A stretch of 64,000 bases of DNA, from the NCBI GenBank assembly GCA_031261175.1, contig JAISJW010000008.1, positions 19,712-83,711 on the forward strand. Reading direction: 5' to 3'. A program made the translations under genes and the position numbers. Shown in pieces: positions 8,240-17,304 of this stretch (positions are counted from its first letter, which is position 1; each line of letters opens with the position of its first letter). This stretch comes from Lactobacillales bacterium. Its GTDB lineage: Bacteria; Bacillota; Bacilli; Lactobacillales; Streptococcaceae. The notes beneath the pieces were generated by a model. The model saw nothing but the letters and a program-made list of their open reading frames with translations, did not search any database and had not been told where the DNA came from.

Positions 8240-9538
8240 TTAAGCCTCTTTTTTAGCAGCGACTTCTTTGGCAGTCGTTGTAATCAAATCAACGGCTTTT
8301 TTCATTTTAACGTCGTGTTCAAGTACAGTCGGAGCTAGCAACTTGCGGACTTGATCTTCCGGCATGTTGTATTGCTCAGCGACAGTTTTGTACTCAGCTT
8401 CGATATCAGCTTCAGTCACTTCGATTTTAGCATCTGCAACGATCGCTTCGATAACTAGCGAAGTTTTCACGCGTTTTTCAGCAGCTTCTTTGGCTTGCTC
8501 AAGAAGAGTAGCTTCAGTTTGGCCAGTTACTTGCAAGAACATTTCTTTCGAGATGCCTTGTTGAACGTATTGGTTCAACTGTTCGTCAACCATGCGAGTC
8601 GCTTCTTGGTCGATCATAACGGCTGGAAGCTCAACGATTTCAGCGTTCGCAACTGCAAGTTCAATCGCAGCTTCTTCTTTAGCGTTTTCAGCAGCGGCTT
8701 CTTTTTCAGCTTTGATTTCTTCTTTATATTTAGCTTTCAAATCTTCTAAAGTTTCAACGCTATCGTCAACGTCTTTAGCAAATTCGTCGTCTAAAGTTGG
8801 AAGGATTTTTTCTTTAACTTCTTTGACAGTTACTTTGAATGTCGCAGCTTTACCAGCTAAATCTTCAGCTTGGTATTCTTCTGGGAAAGTAACTTCAACG
8901 TCTTTTTCGTCGCCGGCTTTAGTGCCGATCAATTGATCTTCGAAGCCAGGGATGAACGAATCAGAACCTAGAACTAGTGGGTGGTTTTCACCTTTCCCAC
9001 CTTCAAAAGCAACGCCCGCGACAAAACCTTCGAAATCGATAACAACTGTATCGTTTTTCTTAGACTTGCCCTCTTTAACAGCGATTTCCGCTTGAAGCTC
9101 TTGTTCGCGCTCAAGGCGAGCGTTAACGTCCTTCGCCAACACGCGAGTGCTAGTTTTCGGAACTTCCAATTTTTTGTAAGCGCCAAGTTTAACTTCGGGC
9201 TTAACAGTGATGGCAGCAGTGAATACCCAAGGTTGACCTTTTTCGATCGATTTAACGTCGATAGCCGGTTGAGCAACAGGCTCAACGCCAGCTTCTTCAA
9301 CAGCGACAGGGTAAGCTTGGTTCAAAGCGATATTGATCGCTTCGTCGTAAAGCACTTCTTCACCATACATTTTGTTGAACATTTGGCGAGTCACTTTACC
9401 TTTACGGAAGCCAGGCACGCTGATGTTCTTTTTAACTTTGTTGAATGCTTGCGTCAGCGCAGCTTCTTTGATTTCGTCCGAAATCGTGAAAGTAATTACG
9501 CCTTCGTTAGTAGCAGTTTTTTCAAAAGTTGCAGTCAT
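8240..9538 (-). CDS. tig: Trigger factor, ribosome-associated chaperone and prolyl isomerase
   Basis: Trigger factor binds nascent chains at the ribosomal exit tunnel. The 432 residues follow the family plan: an N-terminal ribosome-binding domain with the signature PGFRKGK near residue 42, the FKBP-type isomerase domain around residues 150-240 (DTVVIDFEG, PGFEDQLIG, FPEEY) and a long helical C-terminal domain rich in Lys, Glu and Ala. The length is normal. It follows rpmG by 14 bases and probably shares its promoter. A hairpin terminator lies just downstream. Confidence 0.97.
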   Translation of the reverse strand: MTATFEKTATNEGVITFTISDEIKEAALTQAFNKVKKNISVPGFRKGKVTRQMFNKMYGEEVLYDEAINIALNQAYPVAVEEAGVEPVAQPAIDVKSIEKGQPWVFTAAITVKPEVKLGAYKKLEVPKTSTRVLAKDVNARLEREQELQAEIAVKEGKSKKNDTVVIDFEGFVAGVAFEGGKGENHPLVLGSDSFIPGFEDQLIGTKAGDEKDVEVTFPEEYQAEDLAGKAATFKVTVKEVKEKILPTLDDEFAKDVDDSVETLEDLKAKYKEEIKAEKEAAAENAKEEAAIELAVANAEIVELPAVMIDQEATRMVDEQLNQYVQQGISKEMFLQVTGQTEATLLEQAKEAAEKRVKTSLVIEAIVADAKIEVTEADIEAEYKTVAEQYNMPEDQVRKLLAPTVLEHDVKMKKAVDLITTTAKEVAAKKEA

Positions 9539-9552
9539 TTAATGAATACTCC

Positions 9553-9702
9553 TTATTTAGTTTCGCGGTGTAAAGTAACTTTACGCTCACGTGGACAATA
9601 TTTTTTAACTTCCAAACGATCCGGGTTGTTACGTTTGTTTTTGTTGCTCAAGTAGTTACGTTCTTTGCACTCAGTGCATTCTAATGTGATATTTACGCGC
9701 AT
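9553..9702 (-). CDS. rpmG: 50S ribosomal protein L33
   Basis: A 49-residue basic protein starting [19 protein letters not shown] and ending [11 protein letters not shown], the normal size and sequence of bacterial L33. It has the CTEC zinc pair near the start and only one later cysteine (KKYCPRE), so it is a variant of the four-cysteine form. It lies directly before tig, behind an extended -10 promoter at 9744-9752 and a GGAGAC ribosome binding site. Confidence 0.95.
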   Translation of the reverse strand: MRVNITLECTECKERNYLSNKNKRNNPDRLEVKKYCPRERKVTLHRETK

Positions 9703-9743
9703 TAGGGTCTCCTTTAATTTTTGGTTTTTTTATTACTTTGGCA

Positions 9744-9752
9744 ATTATAGCA
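9744..9752 (-). promoter_or_regulatory. Extended -10 promoter of rpmG-tig
   Basis: The minus strand reads TGCTATAAT 42 bases before the rpmG start. Confidence 0.6.
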
Positions 9753-9834
9753 CTTTTTTCTGGTTCGCGTCAAGTAAATTTGCTTGACATTTAAAATCTT
9801 AAAGATTTTAGGGGCTGAAGTGCGGGCAAGTGAA

Positions 9835-9857
9835 AGGTCGCCCTGCGCGGGCGACCT
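9835..9857 (-). terminator. Terminator of the lipoprotein gene
   Basis: AGGTCGCC / GGCGACCT stem nine bases behind the lipoprotein stop. The T-run is short. A second small inverted repeat (AAAATCTT / AAGATTTT) lies at about 9792-9810. Confidence 0.6.
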
Positions 9858-9865
9858 CTTATCGA

Positions 9866-10291
9866 CTAATAGTCGTATTCGTAATCTTCGTCATCATCGG
9901 ATCCTGAGCCGTCATGACCTTCGTAGTTATCGCGCCACCCATCGTGGTATCCATCGTCATATTCGCCGCCGATATCGTCATAGCTACTCATATACTCATC
10001 GCCATCGGCATCGTTCGACCCGTCTTCATAACCTCGGTCATAAGTTCCATCATCAGTGGTCGGTTCAGGAGTTGGTGGCGTCACTGGCGCTGGTTGTGTT
10101 GTATCCGGCTTCGGAGCAGGTGCAGTCGAACTGCTCGAGCTCGACGAACTACTGCTACTTGATGGTTTAGCCGGTGGCGAATAGTAACTATAAGCACCGG
10201 ACGTATCATCGTCCGTCGATTCATCATTCCCGCACGCACTCAGCGCAACTAGCACCAAACCCGCTATTAAAAATAATAATAATTTTTTCAC
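9866..10291 (-). CDS. Acidic, low-complexity lipoprotein of unknown function
   Basis: The 141 residues begin with a lipoprotein signal peptide and lipobox (VALSAC, Cys near residue 20), so the protein is probably anchored outside the membrane. Then come a run of about a dozen serines, a Pro/Thr-rich linker, and an acidic Asp/Tyr/Gly-rich C-terminal half with repeats of the form YxxGYxDG (YDRGYEDGSNDAD and YDDGYHDGWRDN). It ends DYEYDY. I do not recognise a family; calcium or cation binding by the Asp-rich repeats is only a guess. The split HelD-like genes lie directly upstream, 11 bases away, and carry the same YxxGFxDG motif. Confidence 0.75.
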   Translation of the reverse strand: MKKLLLFLIAGLVLVALSACGNDESTDDDTSGAYSYYSPPAKPSSSSSSSSSSSSTAPAPKPDTTQPAPVTPPTPEPTTDDGTYDRGYEDGSNDADGDEYMSSYDDIGGEYDDGYHDGWRDNYEGHDGSGSDDDEDYEYDY

Positions 10292-10302
10292 TGCAATCCT
10301 CT

Positions 10303-11712
10303 CTAATCCTTGATAACAGTTAAGTAATAAAGCGCCCTCGTCATCGCTACATATTTCTCGTTATGCGTCATTCCTTCAGGGTTTACAAACAATTTTGGAT
10401 ATTCAAAACCTTTACTTTCAGCAGGCGTAATAATTTCAGAATTGGGTCTAATTTCCATAACTTTTTTCGCAAATTCGGATTCCTTATCGCTGACAACCAT
10501 AACAACTATGGCTTTTTCAGGATATTTAGTCATATTTTCAAAAAGCTCTTCGGTGGTTAGTTTTTCAACCTCGAATTTCCCTTCAAGAGGTGATTGAATA
10601 TCCATTTTCAACGCCTTGCTTATATAGTCGCAAATCTGTTTAGTATTTCGATAATCAATGTCGAATTTCTTGATTTCTTCGATACCTAAATCCTTGATAT
10701 CATCCCATGATGAAAGCCCGCGCCACGGAGTTAGGTTTTGATCTATATCCCCATAAATATTGAACACCGGATTATTATTTATTTTCTTTATCAATTTATA
10801 TTCAGTAGGTGAAATATCTTGCCCTTCATCTATATACAAAGCTTTATTTCCGCACTTTTCACCTAGTGGTCCATTAACCTCAGATAGCGCAAGCATCAAC
10901 AAGTACAAATCATGTCGGTAAAATTCATTATGCCCTAAATTAGCAATTTTAAACTCATCGCGCAAACGCTGAATTCTCTCGCCTATCAAAGTTTTTGTGA
11001 CATATTGGAACGATTTGTAGTCAATCGTTTTTTCGATATAATTCGCATTGCTCTTCGTTTTGTATTTCTCCGCAACTGCTTTGTTGACTCCAAGTGCCCT
11101 AGCCTTGTCCGCAAGCTTAGAAATTTTTATGATCCAATCATCAGTTGTTGTTTTCTGCAAGGTCGATAATTGGTGAATTTCAGCCGCGATATCCTGTTTC
11201 TTAGATTCGATTTCCGCCGCGTATTTCTTAAAATCATTCTGAATTATATTAAAGAAGCTCGGTGCGTAAATTCTTTCCAAATACTCAGCGGGCAAGTCAC
11301 CTTCGTTAGGATTAACGGTTATTTCATCAACCTTAAAAATCACACCGCTCTTGTTTTTTTCGCTATTGCTTTCCGCTATTTTGAAAGATAATTCGTGGTC
11401 ATACTTCTCGATAATACTTGCATAATATTTCTCTAGCGAATATAGTTGAATGTTGTTATCTTTCAACTCCAATTCGCCAAAAAGGTTTCGCACATAATCC
11501 ACAAATTCCTCATTCGGTGTAACTAGCGCAACTCGACTCCATGCGTAATCAGGATTGTTGTAAGCCAAGTATGACGGACGGTGCAGTAGAATTGCCGTCT
11601 TACCGCTTCCTGCGCACCCTTGAATGATAAATGATTTATCTATCTTTTCATAACTCGCTTCGGTCTGCGTTGAATCCATTGTTTTTATTATATTACTAAA
11701 ATCAAATTTCAT
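10303..11712 (-). CDS. HelD-like UvrD-family ATPase, C-terminal half
   Basis: HelD proteins are superfamily 1 motors that remove or recycle stalled RNA polymerase. These 469 residues hold the motor core: Walker A GCAGSGKTAILLHR near residue 34, Walker B ALYIDEGQDISP near 290, GDIDQNLTPWRGL near 320, FDIDYRNTKQI near 350, and a motif VI-like VAMTRALYYLTVI at the very end. The upstream gene supplies what looks like the HelD N-terminal region and overlaps it by 11 bases in the +1 frame. AGGAG lies about 14 bases before the ATG, so coupled reinitiation is likely. The region is AT-rich compared with its neighbours, which suggests transfer. Either a true two-subunit HelD or a recent frameshift. Confidence 0.75.
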   Translation of the reverse strand: MKFDFSNIIKTMDSTQTEASYEKIDKSFIIQGCAGSGKTAILLHRPSYLAYNNPDYAWSRVALVTPNEEFVDYVRNLFGELELKDNNIQLYSLEKYYASIIEKYDHELSFKIAESNSEKNKSGVIFKVDEITVNPNEGDLPAEYLERIYAPSFFNIIQNDFKKYAAEIESKKQDIAAEIHQLSTLQKTTTDDWIIKISKLADKARALGVNKAVAEKYKTKSNANYIEKTIDYKSFQYVTKTLIGERIQRLRDEFKIANLGHNEFYRHDLYLLMLALSEVNGPLGEKCGNKALYIDEGQDISPTEYKLIKKINNNPVFNIYGDIDQNLTPWRGLSSWDDIKDLGIEEIKKFDIDYRNTKQICDYISKALKMDIQSPLEGKFEVEKLTTEELFENMTKYPEKAIVVMVVSDKESEFAKKVMEIRPNSEIITPAESKGFEYPKLFVNPEGMTHNEKYVAMTRALYYLTVIKD

Positions 11713-12943
11713 CCAGCATCCACACTCCTAATTCTGACTCTCCTGCACTTCTTTCTGCAAAAATCAACGCTCGTTGGTATCTTTCAAATTCTTCTGAAGT
11801 TCTTATAACTTCAACTTGAGTTAATTTCTGATTATCCAGTATAACGCCCAAAAGATTTGTAACACCTTCATGCGTTTTTTTTGCACGCAATATCATAGGC
11901 ACTTCCGCACGCCAATCTAACAACTCAGCATCTTTCAACAATCCATCACGATTAATTTCATAGGTTACTCCGCTAGTCTTTTCGCCAACATAAAAAGATG
12001 TACCTTCATATTGAAATTTCATGTAATAAGGATCAATTATAAATTCTGATAAGCCATCCAAATACTTTTTAATACCCACGGCCTTTTCTTTATTCTTAAC
12101 TGCCTCGCCTAACTTTTCAATGTCCGTTTCTATTTTAAACGCATTAAATTCAGGTTTTTCGCTTTCTTCTTTTAATTCCGCTATCTTTGCGTTAGTTTTG
12201 TCAATAGCATATTCCAGCGAGACATTTTCACTTTTAAATATTTCTTCTTCATCCAAAGAGTTTATATTATTTTTTATTACTTCTTCATCATTACTAACAT
12301 TTTTAAATTTAAGCGCAGCATCTCGACTAGTAGTACTTCTAGAATTATTAACGTATGGAGTTTTTCCGACAACGGTTTGAACATTCTTATCTTTGGGCGG
12401 CGCTTTGGGAGAAACTGGTGGCACCTCACTTGCGCTTTCTATTTCAAAACTGGCATCCTCTAATTCGTTATTTTCAGCATAAGAATAACCATCACAAAAA
12501 CCATCAATATATTCTTCATATAATTCTATAATGCCATTTGTATCTTCTGGTGTGAAGAATTCTTCATCCTCCCTTAACCACGTTGGAAAACCACCTGGCA
12601 TACCTTCCACCAATGCATTTTCGCCATCTTCAAATCCCTCAGCATAAACGCCCGAACTTTTATTGCTTTGCTTTTTTGGTACTACTTCTTCAACCAATAA
12701 AATTTGCAGCAACTTGTATAAATGGGTTATTCCCTCTAAATCTATTCCAATGCTTCCCGCTCCAGTTTTAGGCTCATCCCCCGACCAATATCTTATATCG
12801 AATTTGAGATTTGTCCCATTATGCCCTGCAATGTTAACTTCTATATTTTTGCCGCCAGATTGAAATGATCCAATATGTTCGTTTACATATAGATAATTAT
12901 CACTATTTCTTCCGTACTTATAATTCCCTGAATTTCTTGCCAT
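11702..12943 (-). CDS. HelD-like N-terminal protein with a possible PC4-like domain
   Basis: The 413 residues have three parts. Residues 40-85 (LKFDIRYWSG, then GSIGIDLEGITHLYKLL) recall the PC4/YdbC single-stranded DNA-binding fold. The middle is linker with two YxxGFxDG-type motifs and a Pro/Lys stretch. From about residue 230 a coiled coil leads into DPYYMKFQYEGTSFYVGEKT and AELLDWRAEVP, which match the RNA-polymerase-binding N-terminal part of HelD (ePYFgrI, YIGk, DWRaPi). No ATPase motifs are present; they lie in the following overlapping gene. I infer a split HelD carrying an additional nucleic-acid-binding domain; the PC4 similarity is from memory of the family and weaker. A clear ribosome binding site (AGGAG) precedes the start. 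Confidence 0.6.
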   Translation of the reverse strand: MARNSGNYKYGRNSDNYLYVNEHIGSFQSGGKNIEVNIAGHNGTNLKFDIRYWSGDEPKTGAGSIGIDLEGITHLYKLLQILLVEEVVPKKQSNKSSGVYAEGFEDGENALVEGMPGGFPTWLREDEEFFTPEDTNGIIELYEEYIDGFCDGYSYAENNELEDASFEIESASEVPPVSPKAPPKDKNVQTVVGKTPYVNNSRSTTSRDAALKFKNVSNDEEVIKNNINSLDEEEIFKSENVSLEYAIDKTNAKIAELKEESEKPEFNAFKIETDIEKLGEAVKNKEKAVGIKKYLDGLSEFIIDPYYMKFQYEGTSFYVGEKTSGVTYEINRDGLLKDAELLDWRAEVPMILRAKKTHEGVTNLLGVILDNQKLTQVEVIRTSEEFERYQRALIFAERSAGESELGVWMLDEI

Positions 12944-13046
12944 GGTTTAACTCCTAATTTTATAATTATCTAAACATTATACTAATATCTACTATTTTTT
13001 TCAAATTCTACTGTAATTAATAAATAAAATATTGTACATAGTTTAT

Positions 13047-13078
13047 TAAAAAATCCAACCGCGAGGGCTGGATTTTTT
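13047..13078 (-). terminator. Terminator of the YafQ/RelB-type operon
   Basis: AATCCAGCC and GGTTGGATT form a stem with T-runs on both sides. A related hairpin (CCAACCGCTAGGGCTGG) lies behind rsmG at about 13807-13830. Confidence 0.65.
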
Positions 13079-13081
13079 CGT

Positions 13082-13351
13082 TTAAAACAATTGACTGTGT
13101 GAGCCTGTTCTTACCAAATAGAGTTCTAGTTCGTTACCGACAATTTGATAAATCAATAACAAATCAGGTTCGACGTGACATTCACGGAATTCACCATATC
13201 TGCCCTTTAACTGATGATCACGATTCGCCTCCGGCAACTCTTTTCCACTAGCCAACAAATTCACAATCTCCCCTACTTTCGCGAGGCGTGTTGCCGATAG
13301 TTTTTTGATATCTTTTTTGAATTTGGTTGATGCCGATATTTTAAGGTTCAT
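13082..13351 (-). CDS. YafQ/RelE-type mRNA interferase toxin
   Basis: The 89 residues start MNLKISASTKFKKDIKKL at 13351. The YafQ hallmarks are present: the basic helix at the start, GRYGEFRECHVEPDLLLIYQ with the catalytic-type His and Asp, and a C-terminal RTGSHSQLF with another His. Such toxins cut mRNA on the ribosome. The start overlaps the end of the antitoxin gene by 11 bases, the usual coupled order with the antitoxin first. A longer reading upstream of this Met is open but lies inside the antitoxin gene and was not chosen. Confidence 0.88.
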   Translation of the reverse strand: MNLKISASTKFKKDIKKLSATRLAKVGEIVNLLASGKELPEANRDHQLKGRYGEFRECHVEPDLLLIYQIVGNELELYLVRTGSHSQLF

Positions 13352-13625
13352 ACTCAATACCTTCGTCTGCCACCAGGCTCGCAAAGCTATCGTAAGTTTT
13401 GTGATCGTGATTTTTACGCATTTCACGGATTTCACGGATCGCGTCTAGCGTCTCGGCATTTGGGTTATCTCGCCTAACCTCAAAAGGCAAACCCTGATAA
13501 CGTATAGCTTGGCGCAAAAAAACGTTAATCGCCGTCGTCATATCCATACCAAGATCTTTAAAAATCTGTTGAGCTGCTTGTTTAACATCCGAATCCATTC
13601 TGATATTCATATTCGTATTAGACAT
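13341..13625 (-). CDS. RelB/DinJ-type antitoxin
   Basis: A 94-residue antitoxin with a ribbon-helix-helix N-terminus (NMNIRMDSDVKQAAQQIFKD then LGMDMTTAINVFLRQAI), the RelB/DinJ signature, followed by a C-terminal tail that would wrap the toxin. It precedes and overlaps the YafQ-type gene and has an AGGAGG ribosome binding site. It should repress its own promoter. Direct repeats 100-150 bases upstream (13728-13777) are candidate operator or unrelated repeats. Confidence 0.88.
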   Translation of the reverse strand: MSNTNMNIRMDSDVKQAAQQIFKDLGMDMTTAINVFLRQAIRYQGLPFEVRRDNPNAETLDAIREIREMRKNHDHKTYDSFASLVADEGIEYEP

Positions 13626-13727
13626 AATAGATACCTCCTGTGTATCTATAATATACCTTTAAGAATCATTTTGCAAACAATACGTCTGAATCTTAATAGA
13701 TTTTCAAATCGTCGTTTTTCTATCAAT

Positions 13728-13777
13728 GCCACGTTTTAGGAGTTTTAAATTATATAAAACGCCACGTTTTAGGAGTT
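13728..13777. repeat. Direct repeat upstream of the relB-type gene
   Basis: GCCACGTTTTAGGAGTT occurs at 13728-13744 and again at 13761-13777, 33 bases apart. A partial GCCACTTTTTA follows at about 13794. Function unknown. Confidence 0.75.
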
Positions 13778-13837
13778 AAAATAGGTGGTTGATGCCACTT
13801 TTTATAAAAAAACCAACCGCTAGGGCTGGATTTTAGG

Positions 13838-14551
13838 TTATTTTAGACTTAGGGCACCTTTGGATTTACCGCCGCCGAGCGGCTCCTTGTTGGGAGTGCC
13901 GGCTTTGCGAGGGTATTTTTTAGGCGTTTTTTCTTTTTTATTTACAATGATAATTTCGCGCGGATCGGGCAATTCAAAATCGATTACTTTCTCGATTTTT
14001 CCGCCTAAAGTTTTGATTGCGACCTTAGCTTCGCTGAGTTCTTCAACTCCGGCACTTCCTTTTAAAGCCACAAAATCGCCACCAACCTTAACTAGCGGTA
14101 GACACAACTCGCTCAAAACGTTCATCCGGGCAACAGCGCGGGCTGTTACGACATCGAACTTCTCGCGTAACGCGGCGTTCTGACCAGCATCTTCAGCGCG
14201 GGCGTGAACCAACTCGACATTTTCTAAACCTAGCTCATCGCACAATAAACGCAAGAATTTCAGACGTTTATTTAATGAGTCGATAATTGTAATCTTCAAA
14301 TCGGGATGCAAAATTTTGTTTGGCAGACTTGGGAAACCAGCGCCTGCTCCGACATCGCACAGCGATTGATCAGATAACGAGTAGTTGAAACTCAAAGTCA
14401 ACGAATCATAAAAATGTTTCAAGTAAACATCTTCGTGCTCGGTAATTGCCGTTAAATTTATCTTCTCGTTCCATTCGACCAAAAGTTCAAAGTAGCGCTC
14501 GAATTGCCACTGTTGGCGTTCACTTAAGCCTTCGAAAAACGACTTAGTCAT
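13838..14551 (-). CDS. rsmG: 16S rRNA (guanine-527-N7)-methyltransferase
   Basis: RsmG (GidB) methylates G527 of 16S rRNA. The 237 residues contain [20 protein letters not shown] near residue 33, the SAM-binding [13 protein letters not shown] near 65 and the [20 protein letters not shown] stretch near 135. A Lys/Gly-rich tail with [20 protein letters not shown], normal for the family, ends the protein. Its start overlaps the cyclophilin stop by 8 bases, so the two are co-translated. Confidence 0.96.
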   Translation of the reverse strand: MTKSFFEGLSERQQWQFERYFELLVEWNEKINLTAITEHEDVYLKHFYDSLTLSFNYSLSDQSLCDVGAGAGFPSLPNKILHPDLKITIIDSLNKRLKFLRLLCDELGLENVELVHARAEDAGQNAALREKFDVVTARAVARMNVLSELCLPLVKVGGDFVALKGSAGVEELSEAKVAIKTLGGKIEKVIDFELPDPREIIIVNKKEKTPKKYPRKAGTPNKEPLGGGKSKGALSLK

Positions 14552-15131
14552 TTTCGATATCGACGCTTTCGATTACGACGTCGTAGACCGGACGGTCGCC
14601 AGGGCCGCGTTTTGTGCCGGCGATATCATCAACCACGTTCAAACCTTCGATCACGTGTCCAAAGACCGTGTGACGGTTATCTAAGTGCGGAGTTCCACCT
14701 TCAGCTGCGTACATTTCGGCAATTCCTTCGGGCCATCCACCTTGGATGAAATCTTCTTTAGAATAAGGAACGCTCGAATTTTGCACGATGAAGAATTGCG
14801 AGCCATTCGTGTTCGGTCCAGCATTTGCCATCGAAAGCGCCCCACGGATATTGAAGGCTTGATCCGAGAATTCGTCCTCGAATTTTTCGCCGTAGATTGA
14901 TTCGCCGCCCATTCCTGTTCCAGTCGGGTCGCCACCTTGGATCATGAAATCCGGGATAACGCGGTGGAAAATCACGTCTTTGTAGTAGCCTTTTTTAGAA
15001 AGTTCGATGAAATTTTTAACCGTTTTCGGCGCAACATCAGGGAATAAAGCGATTTTGATATCGCCCATATTTGTATGCAAAATTGCAATCGGGTGTTTTT
15101 CGTTATGTAAATCTAATTGTGGTAAAGTCAT
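14544..15131 (-). CDS. Cyclophilin-type peptidyl-prolyl isomerase
   Basis: A 195-residue cytoplasmic cyclophilin; no signal peptide or membrane segment. Conserved blocks are [19 protein letters not shown] (with the catalytic Arg), [19 protein letters not shown], and [17 protein letters not shown]. It speeds proline isomerisation in protein folding. It lies between the TM2 gene and rsmG, 10 bases after the former and overlapping the latter. Confidence 0.95.
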   Translation of the reverse strand: MTLPQLDLHNEKHPIAILHTNMGDIKIALFPDVAPKTVKNFIELSKKGYYKDVIFHRVIPDFMIQGGDPTGTGMGGESIYGEKFEDEFSDQAFNIRGALSMANAGPNTNGSQFFIVQNSSVPYSKEDFIQGGWPEGIAEMYAAEGGTPHLDNRHTVFGHVIEGLNVVDDIAGTKRGPGDRPVYDVVIESVDIEND

Positions 15132-15141
15132 TTTTCGCTCC

Positions 15142-15570
15142 TTATGCCAATTCGTTTCCGTCAGCGTCTTTGCTCCATTTAGTTCCGGGTTGCGAAGTCA
15201 GGATCAGAATCGCTTCGACAAGAGCCCAGATATAGACGGCAATTGTCGCAACTCCGCAAGTCACCACTCCGCCGATAATAGATACTAATAATTGGATTAC
15301 TGCTTTCGTGTTGTTACCTAGATAAAAGTTATGAGCACCAAAGTTGCCTAGGAAAATCCCTAACAAACCTGCTGCAACTTTTGACTTCGCTCCAGCTTCT
15401 GCCGTAACGCCCGTTTTACTAATGATAACTTTGTCGTCGCTTTCGAAAACTTCAACTAAATCGCCCACTTGTGGTGCGAAGCTGAAAGCCTCGAAACCGT
15501 ATTGTTTCAATTCGCCGTTAGCCGTGCCGACGAAGACTTGCCCGTCTTCGATTTTAATAATTTTAGCCAT
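15142..15570 (-). CDS. TM2-domain membrane protein
   Basis: The 142 residues have a soluble N-terminal half of about 60 residues, then a TM2 domain: [25 protein letters not shown], the typical GxxGaHrFYlG signature, two hydrophobic helices and a short polar tail ending DADGNELA. Function is unknown in this family. A perfect AGGAGG ribosome binding site overlaps the asnS stop region, so it is expressed with asnS. Confidence 0.85.
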   Translation of the reverse strand: MAKIIKIEDGQVFVGTANGELKQYGFEAFSFAPQVGDLVEVFESDDKVIISKTGVTAEAGAKSKVAAGLLGIFLGNFGAHNFYLGNNTKAVIQLLVSIIGGVVTCGVATIAVYIWALVEAILILTSQPGTKWSKDADGNELA

Positions 15571-15582
15571 TTCAAATACCTC

Positions 15583-16920
15583 CTAAGGTTTAATTCTGCT
15601 CAACATGCGAGGGAATGGAATCGCCTCGCGGATGTGTTGGTTGCCAGTGACCCACGTCACGACGCGTTCCAGGCCAAGCCCGAAGCCGCTGTGTGGCACC
15701 GTTCCGTATTTGCGAAGGTCGAGATACCAAGAATATTCGTCAAGGCTCAGCCCGAATTCTTCGACTTTTTGTTTCAAGTAATCGTAGTCAGTCGCACGTT
15801 CAGATCCCCCGATTATTTCGCCGTAGCCCTCTGGCGCGATCAAATCGGCACAGATAACAACGTCGTCGCGGGTCGGATGAGGCTTCATGTAAAACGCCTT
15901 AATCGCTTTCGGATAGTTCATAATGAACACCGGTTTCGCGAAACTGTTGGCGATAAACGTCTCGTGCGGCGCCCCGAAATCGTCACCCCACTCGATGTGG
16001 TCGTAGTCGTTCTCAGCCTCTTTTTCTTGCAAGAGCTCAATCGCATCATCGTACGTAATGCGCACGAACGGATCGTTGACGTAAGTTTTCAGCAGTTCCT
16101 TGTCGCGTTCCAACGTATCAAGCGCGTAGTCGCAATTTTCCAGAACGTTCTTGATGATAAATTTCACGTAAGCCTCCTGAATATCAAGGCTCTCTTCATG
16201 GTGCGTGTACGCCATCTCCGGCTCAATCATCCAAAACTCCGTCAGGTGCCGGCGTGTCTTCGACTTCTCAGCCCGGAAAGTCGGTCCGAAAGTAAAGACC
16301 TTACCGAAGGCAAGTGCCCCCGCTTCCGCGTACAATTGCCCGGTTTGACTCAAGTAGGCAGGCGTGCCGAAGTAGTCCGTCTCGAACAATTCAGTCGTGC
16401 CCTCAGGTGCTGAACCAGTCAAAATCGGTGCGTCCAATTTGATGAAGCCTTCGTTGTTGAAGAACTCGTAAGTCGCACGGATCAGCTCGTTGCGGACTTG
16501 CATGATCGCTTGCTGTTTGCTCGAACGAAGCCACAAGTGGCGGTTGTCCATCAGGAAGTCAGTCCCGTGTTCTTTCGGTGTGATCGGATAATCAGTCGAT
16601 TCGCCGACAACAGTCAGCTTCGTGATTCCGATTTCGTAGCCGAACTTCGAACGGTCGTCCTCTTTGATCACACCCGTCACTTCAACCGAAGTTTCTTGGC
16701 TCAAGTGCTTGATCGTTTCAAAGATTTCCAGGCCTTTTTCTTCGCCGTGAAGTTCTAGCAATTCCGGGCGGAATGCCACCCCTTGGAAGAAAGCCGTTCC
16801 GTCGCGCAGCTGAAGGAACGCCAACTTGCCTTTACCGCTTTTGTTCGCCACCCATGCACCCAGCGTCACGGTCTCGCCGACGTGTTTTTTGACATCGATA
16901 ATCGATACATATTTGCTCAT
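15583..16920 (-). CDS. asnS: Asparaginyl-tRNA synthetase
   Basis: Class II synthetase, charges tRNA-Asn. The 445 residues begin [20 protein letters not shown] (OB-fold anticodon-binding domain), chosen because GAGGT lies 10 bases upstream; an earlier in-frame Met (16968) overlaps the promoter. Class II motifs follow: [21 protein letters not shown] (motif 2 region), and [15 protein letters not shown] (motif 3), ending [12 protein letters not shown]. The SQTGQLYAE block marks the AsxRS group, and the length and motifs favour AsnRS over AspRS. No T-box leader fits in the 66-base gap upstream. Confidence 0.95.
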   Translation of the reverse strand: MSKYVSIIDVKKHVGETVTLGAWVANKSGKGKLAFLQLRDGTAFFQGVAFRPELLELHGEEKGLEIFETIKHLSQETSVEVTGVIKEDDRSKFGYEIGITKLTVVGESTDYPITPKEHGTDFLMDNRHLWLRSSKQQAIMQVRNELIRATYEFFNNEGFIKLDAPILTGSAPEGTTELFETDYFGTPAYLSQTGQLYAEAGALAFGKVFTFGPTFRAEKSKTRRHLTEFWMIEPEMAYTHHEESLDIQEAYVKFIIKNVLENCDYALDTLERDKELLKTYVNDPFVRITYDDAIELLQEKEAENDYDHIEWGDDFGAPHETFIANSFAKPVFIMNYPKAIKAFYMKPHPTRDDVVICADLIAPEGYGEIIGGSERATDYDYLKQKVEEFGLSLDEYSWYLDLRKYGTVPHSGFGLGLERVVTWVTGNQHIREAIPFPRMLSRIKP

Positions 16921-16956
16921 TTTAATGACCTCGAATTTTTTATGTTTAGTAGAATA

Positions 16957-16965
16957 ATTATACCA
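16957..16965 (-). promoter_or_regulatory. Extended -10 promoter of asnS
   Basis: The minus strand reads TGGTATAAT about 37 bases before the asnS start. Confidence 0.6.
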
Positions 16966-16986
16966 CAAATCGGTGGTCGCTTCAAT

Positions 16987-17304
16987 TTAGAATAAATTAT
17001 AGAAATCCTGCCGTTTCCCTAGAATGTGAGTTATATAAATCGTTGTTTCTTTGACGACGTATATAATTTTATATCTCTTGCTCACAAAAATTCTATGCGG
17101 GAAATTATCGGGCAAGTCAAGTACCTTATCATACAGCCGCACGCCAATCCCAGGATTTAACCCAATAAGATAAATTGCATTTTCTATTATTTTAACTGAC
17201 CGTTTCGCCGCCTCTTTGTCCTTAAATTCCGTCGCGATATACTCGAAAATTTCTCGCAGTTGCGCTTTAGCAAGTGGAGTCAGTTCCATTTGATATTTAA
17301 TCAT
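16987..17304 (-). CDS. RelE/ParE-family toxin
   Basis: A 105-residue ParE/RelE-fold protein: LTPLAKAQLREIFEYIATEFKD near the start, GVRLYDKVLDLPDNFPHRIF in the middle and YKIIYVVKETTIYITHILGKRQDF at the end. The last stretch, with IIY and HILGKRQDF, is typical of ParE/RelE toxins. It overlaps the antitoxin gene by 8 bases. Whether it attacks mRNA or gyrase cannot be read from the sequence. Confidence 0.82.
   Translation of the reverse strand: MIKYQMELTPLAKAQLREIFEYIATEFKDKEAAKRSVKIIENAIYLIGLNPGIGVRLYDKVLDLPDNFPHRIFVSKRYKIIYVVKETTIYITHILGKRQDFYNLF

Noticed and set aside
11702-11712. Programmed frameshift joining the two HelD-like genes
   Set aside because: The overlap AAATTTG is not in the phase needed for -1 slippage and the second frame is +1; a ribosome binding site and ATG favour reinitiation.
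16920-16968. Upstream start for asnS at 16968
   Set aside because: The extra 16 residues overlap the extended -10 promoter and lack a ribosome binding site; 16920 has one.
16921-16986. T-box leader for asnS
   Set aside because: The gap of 66 bases is too short and shows no specifier stem or T-box sequence.
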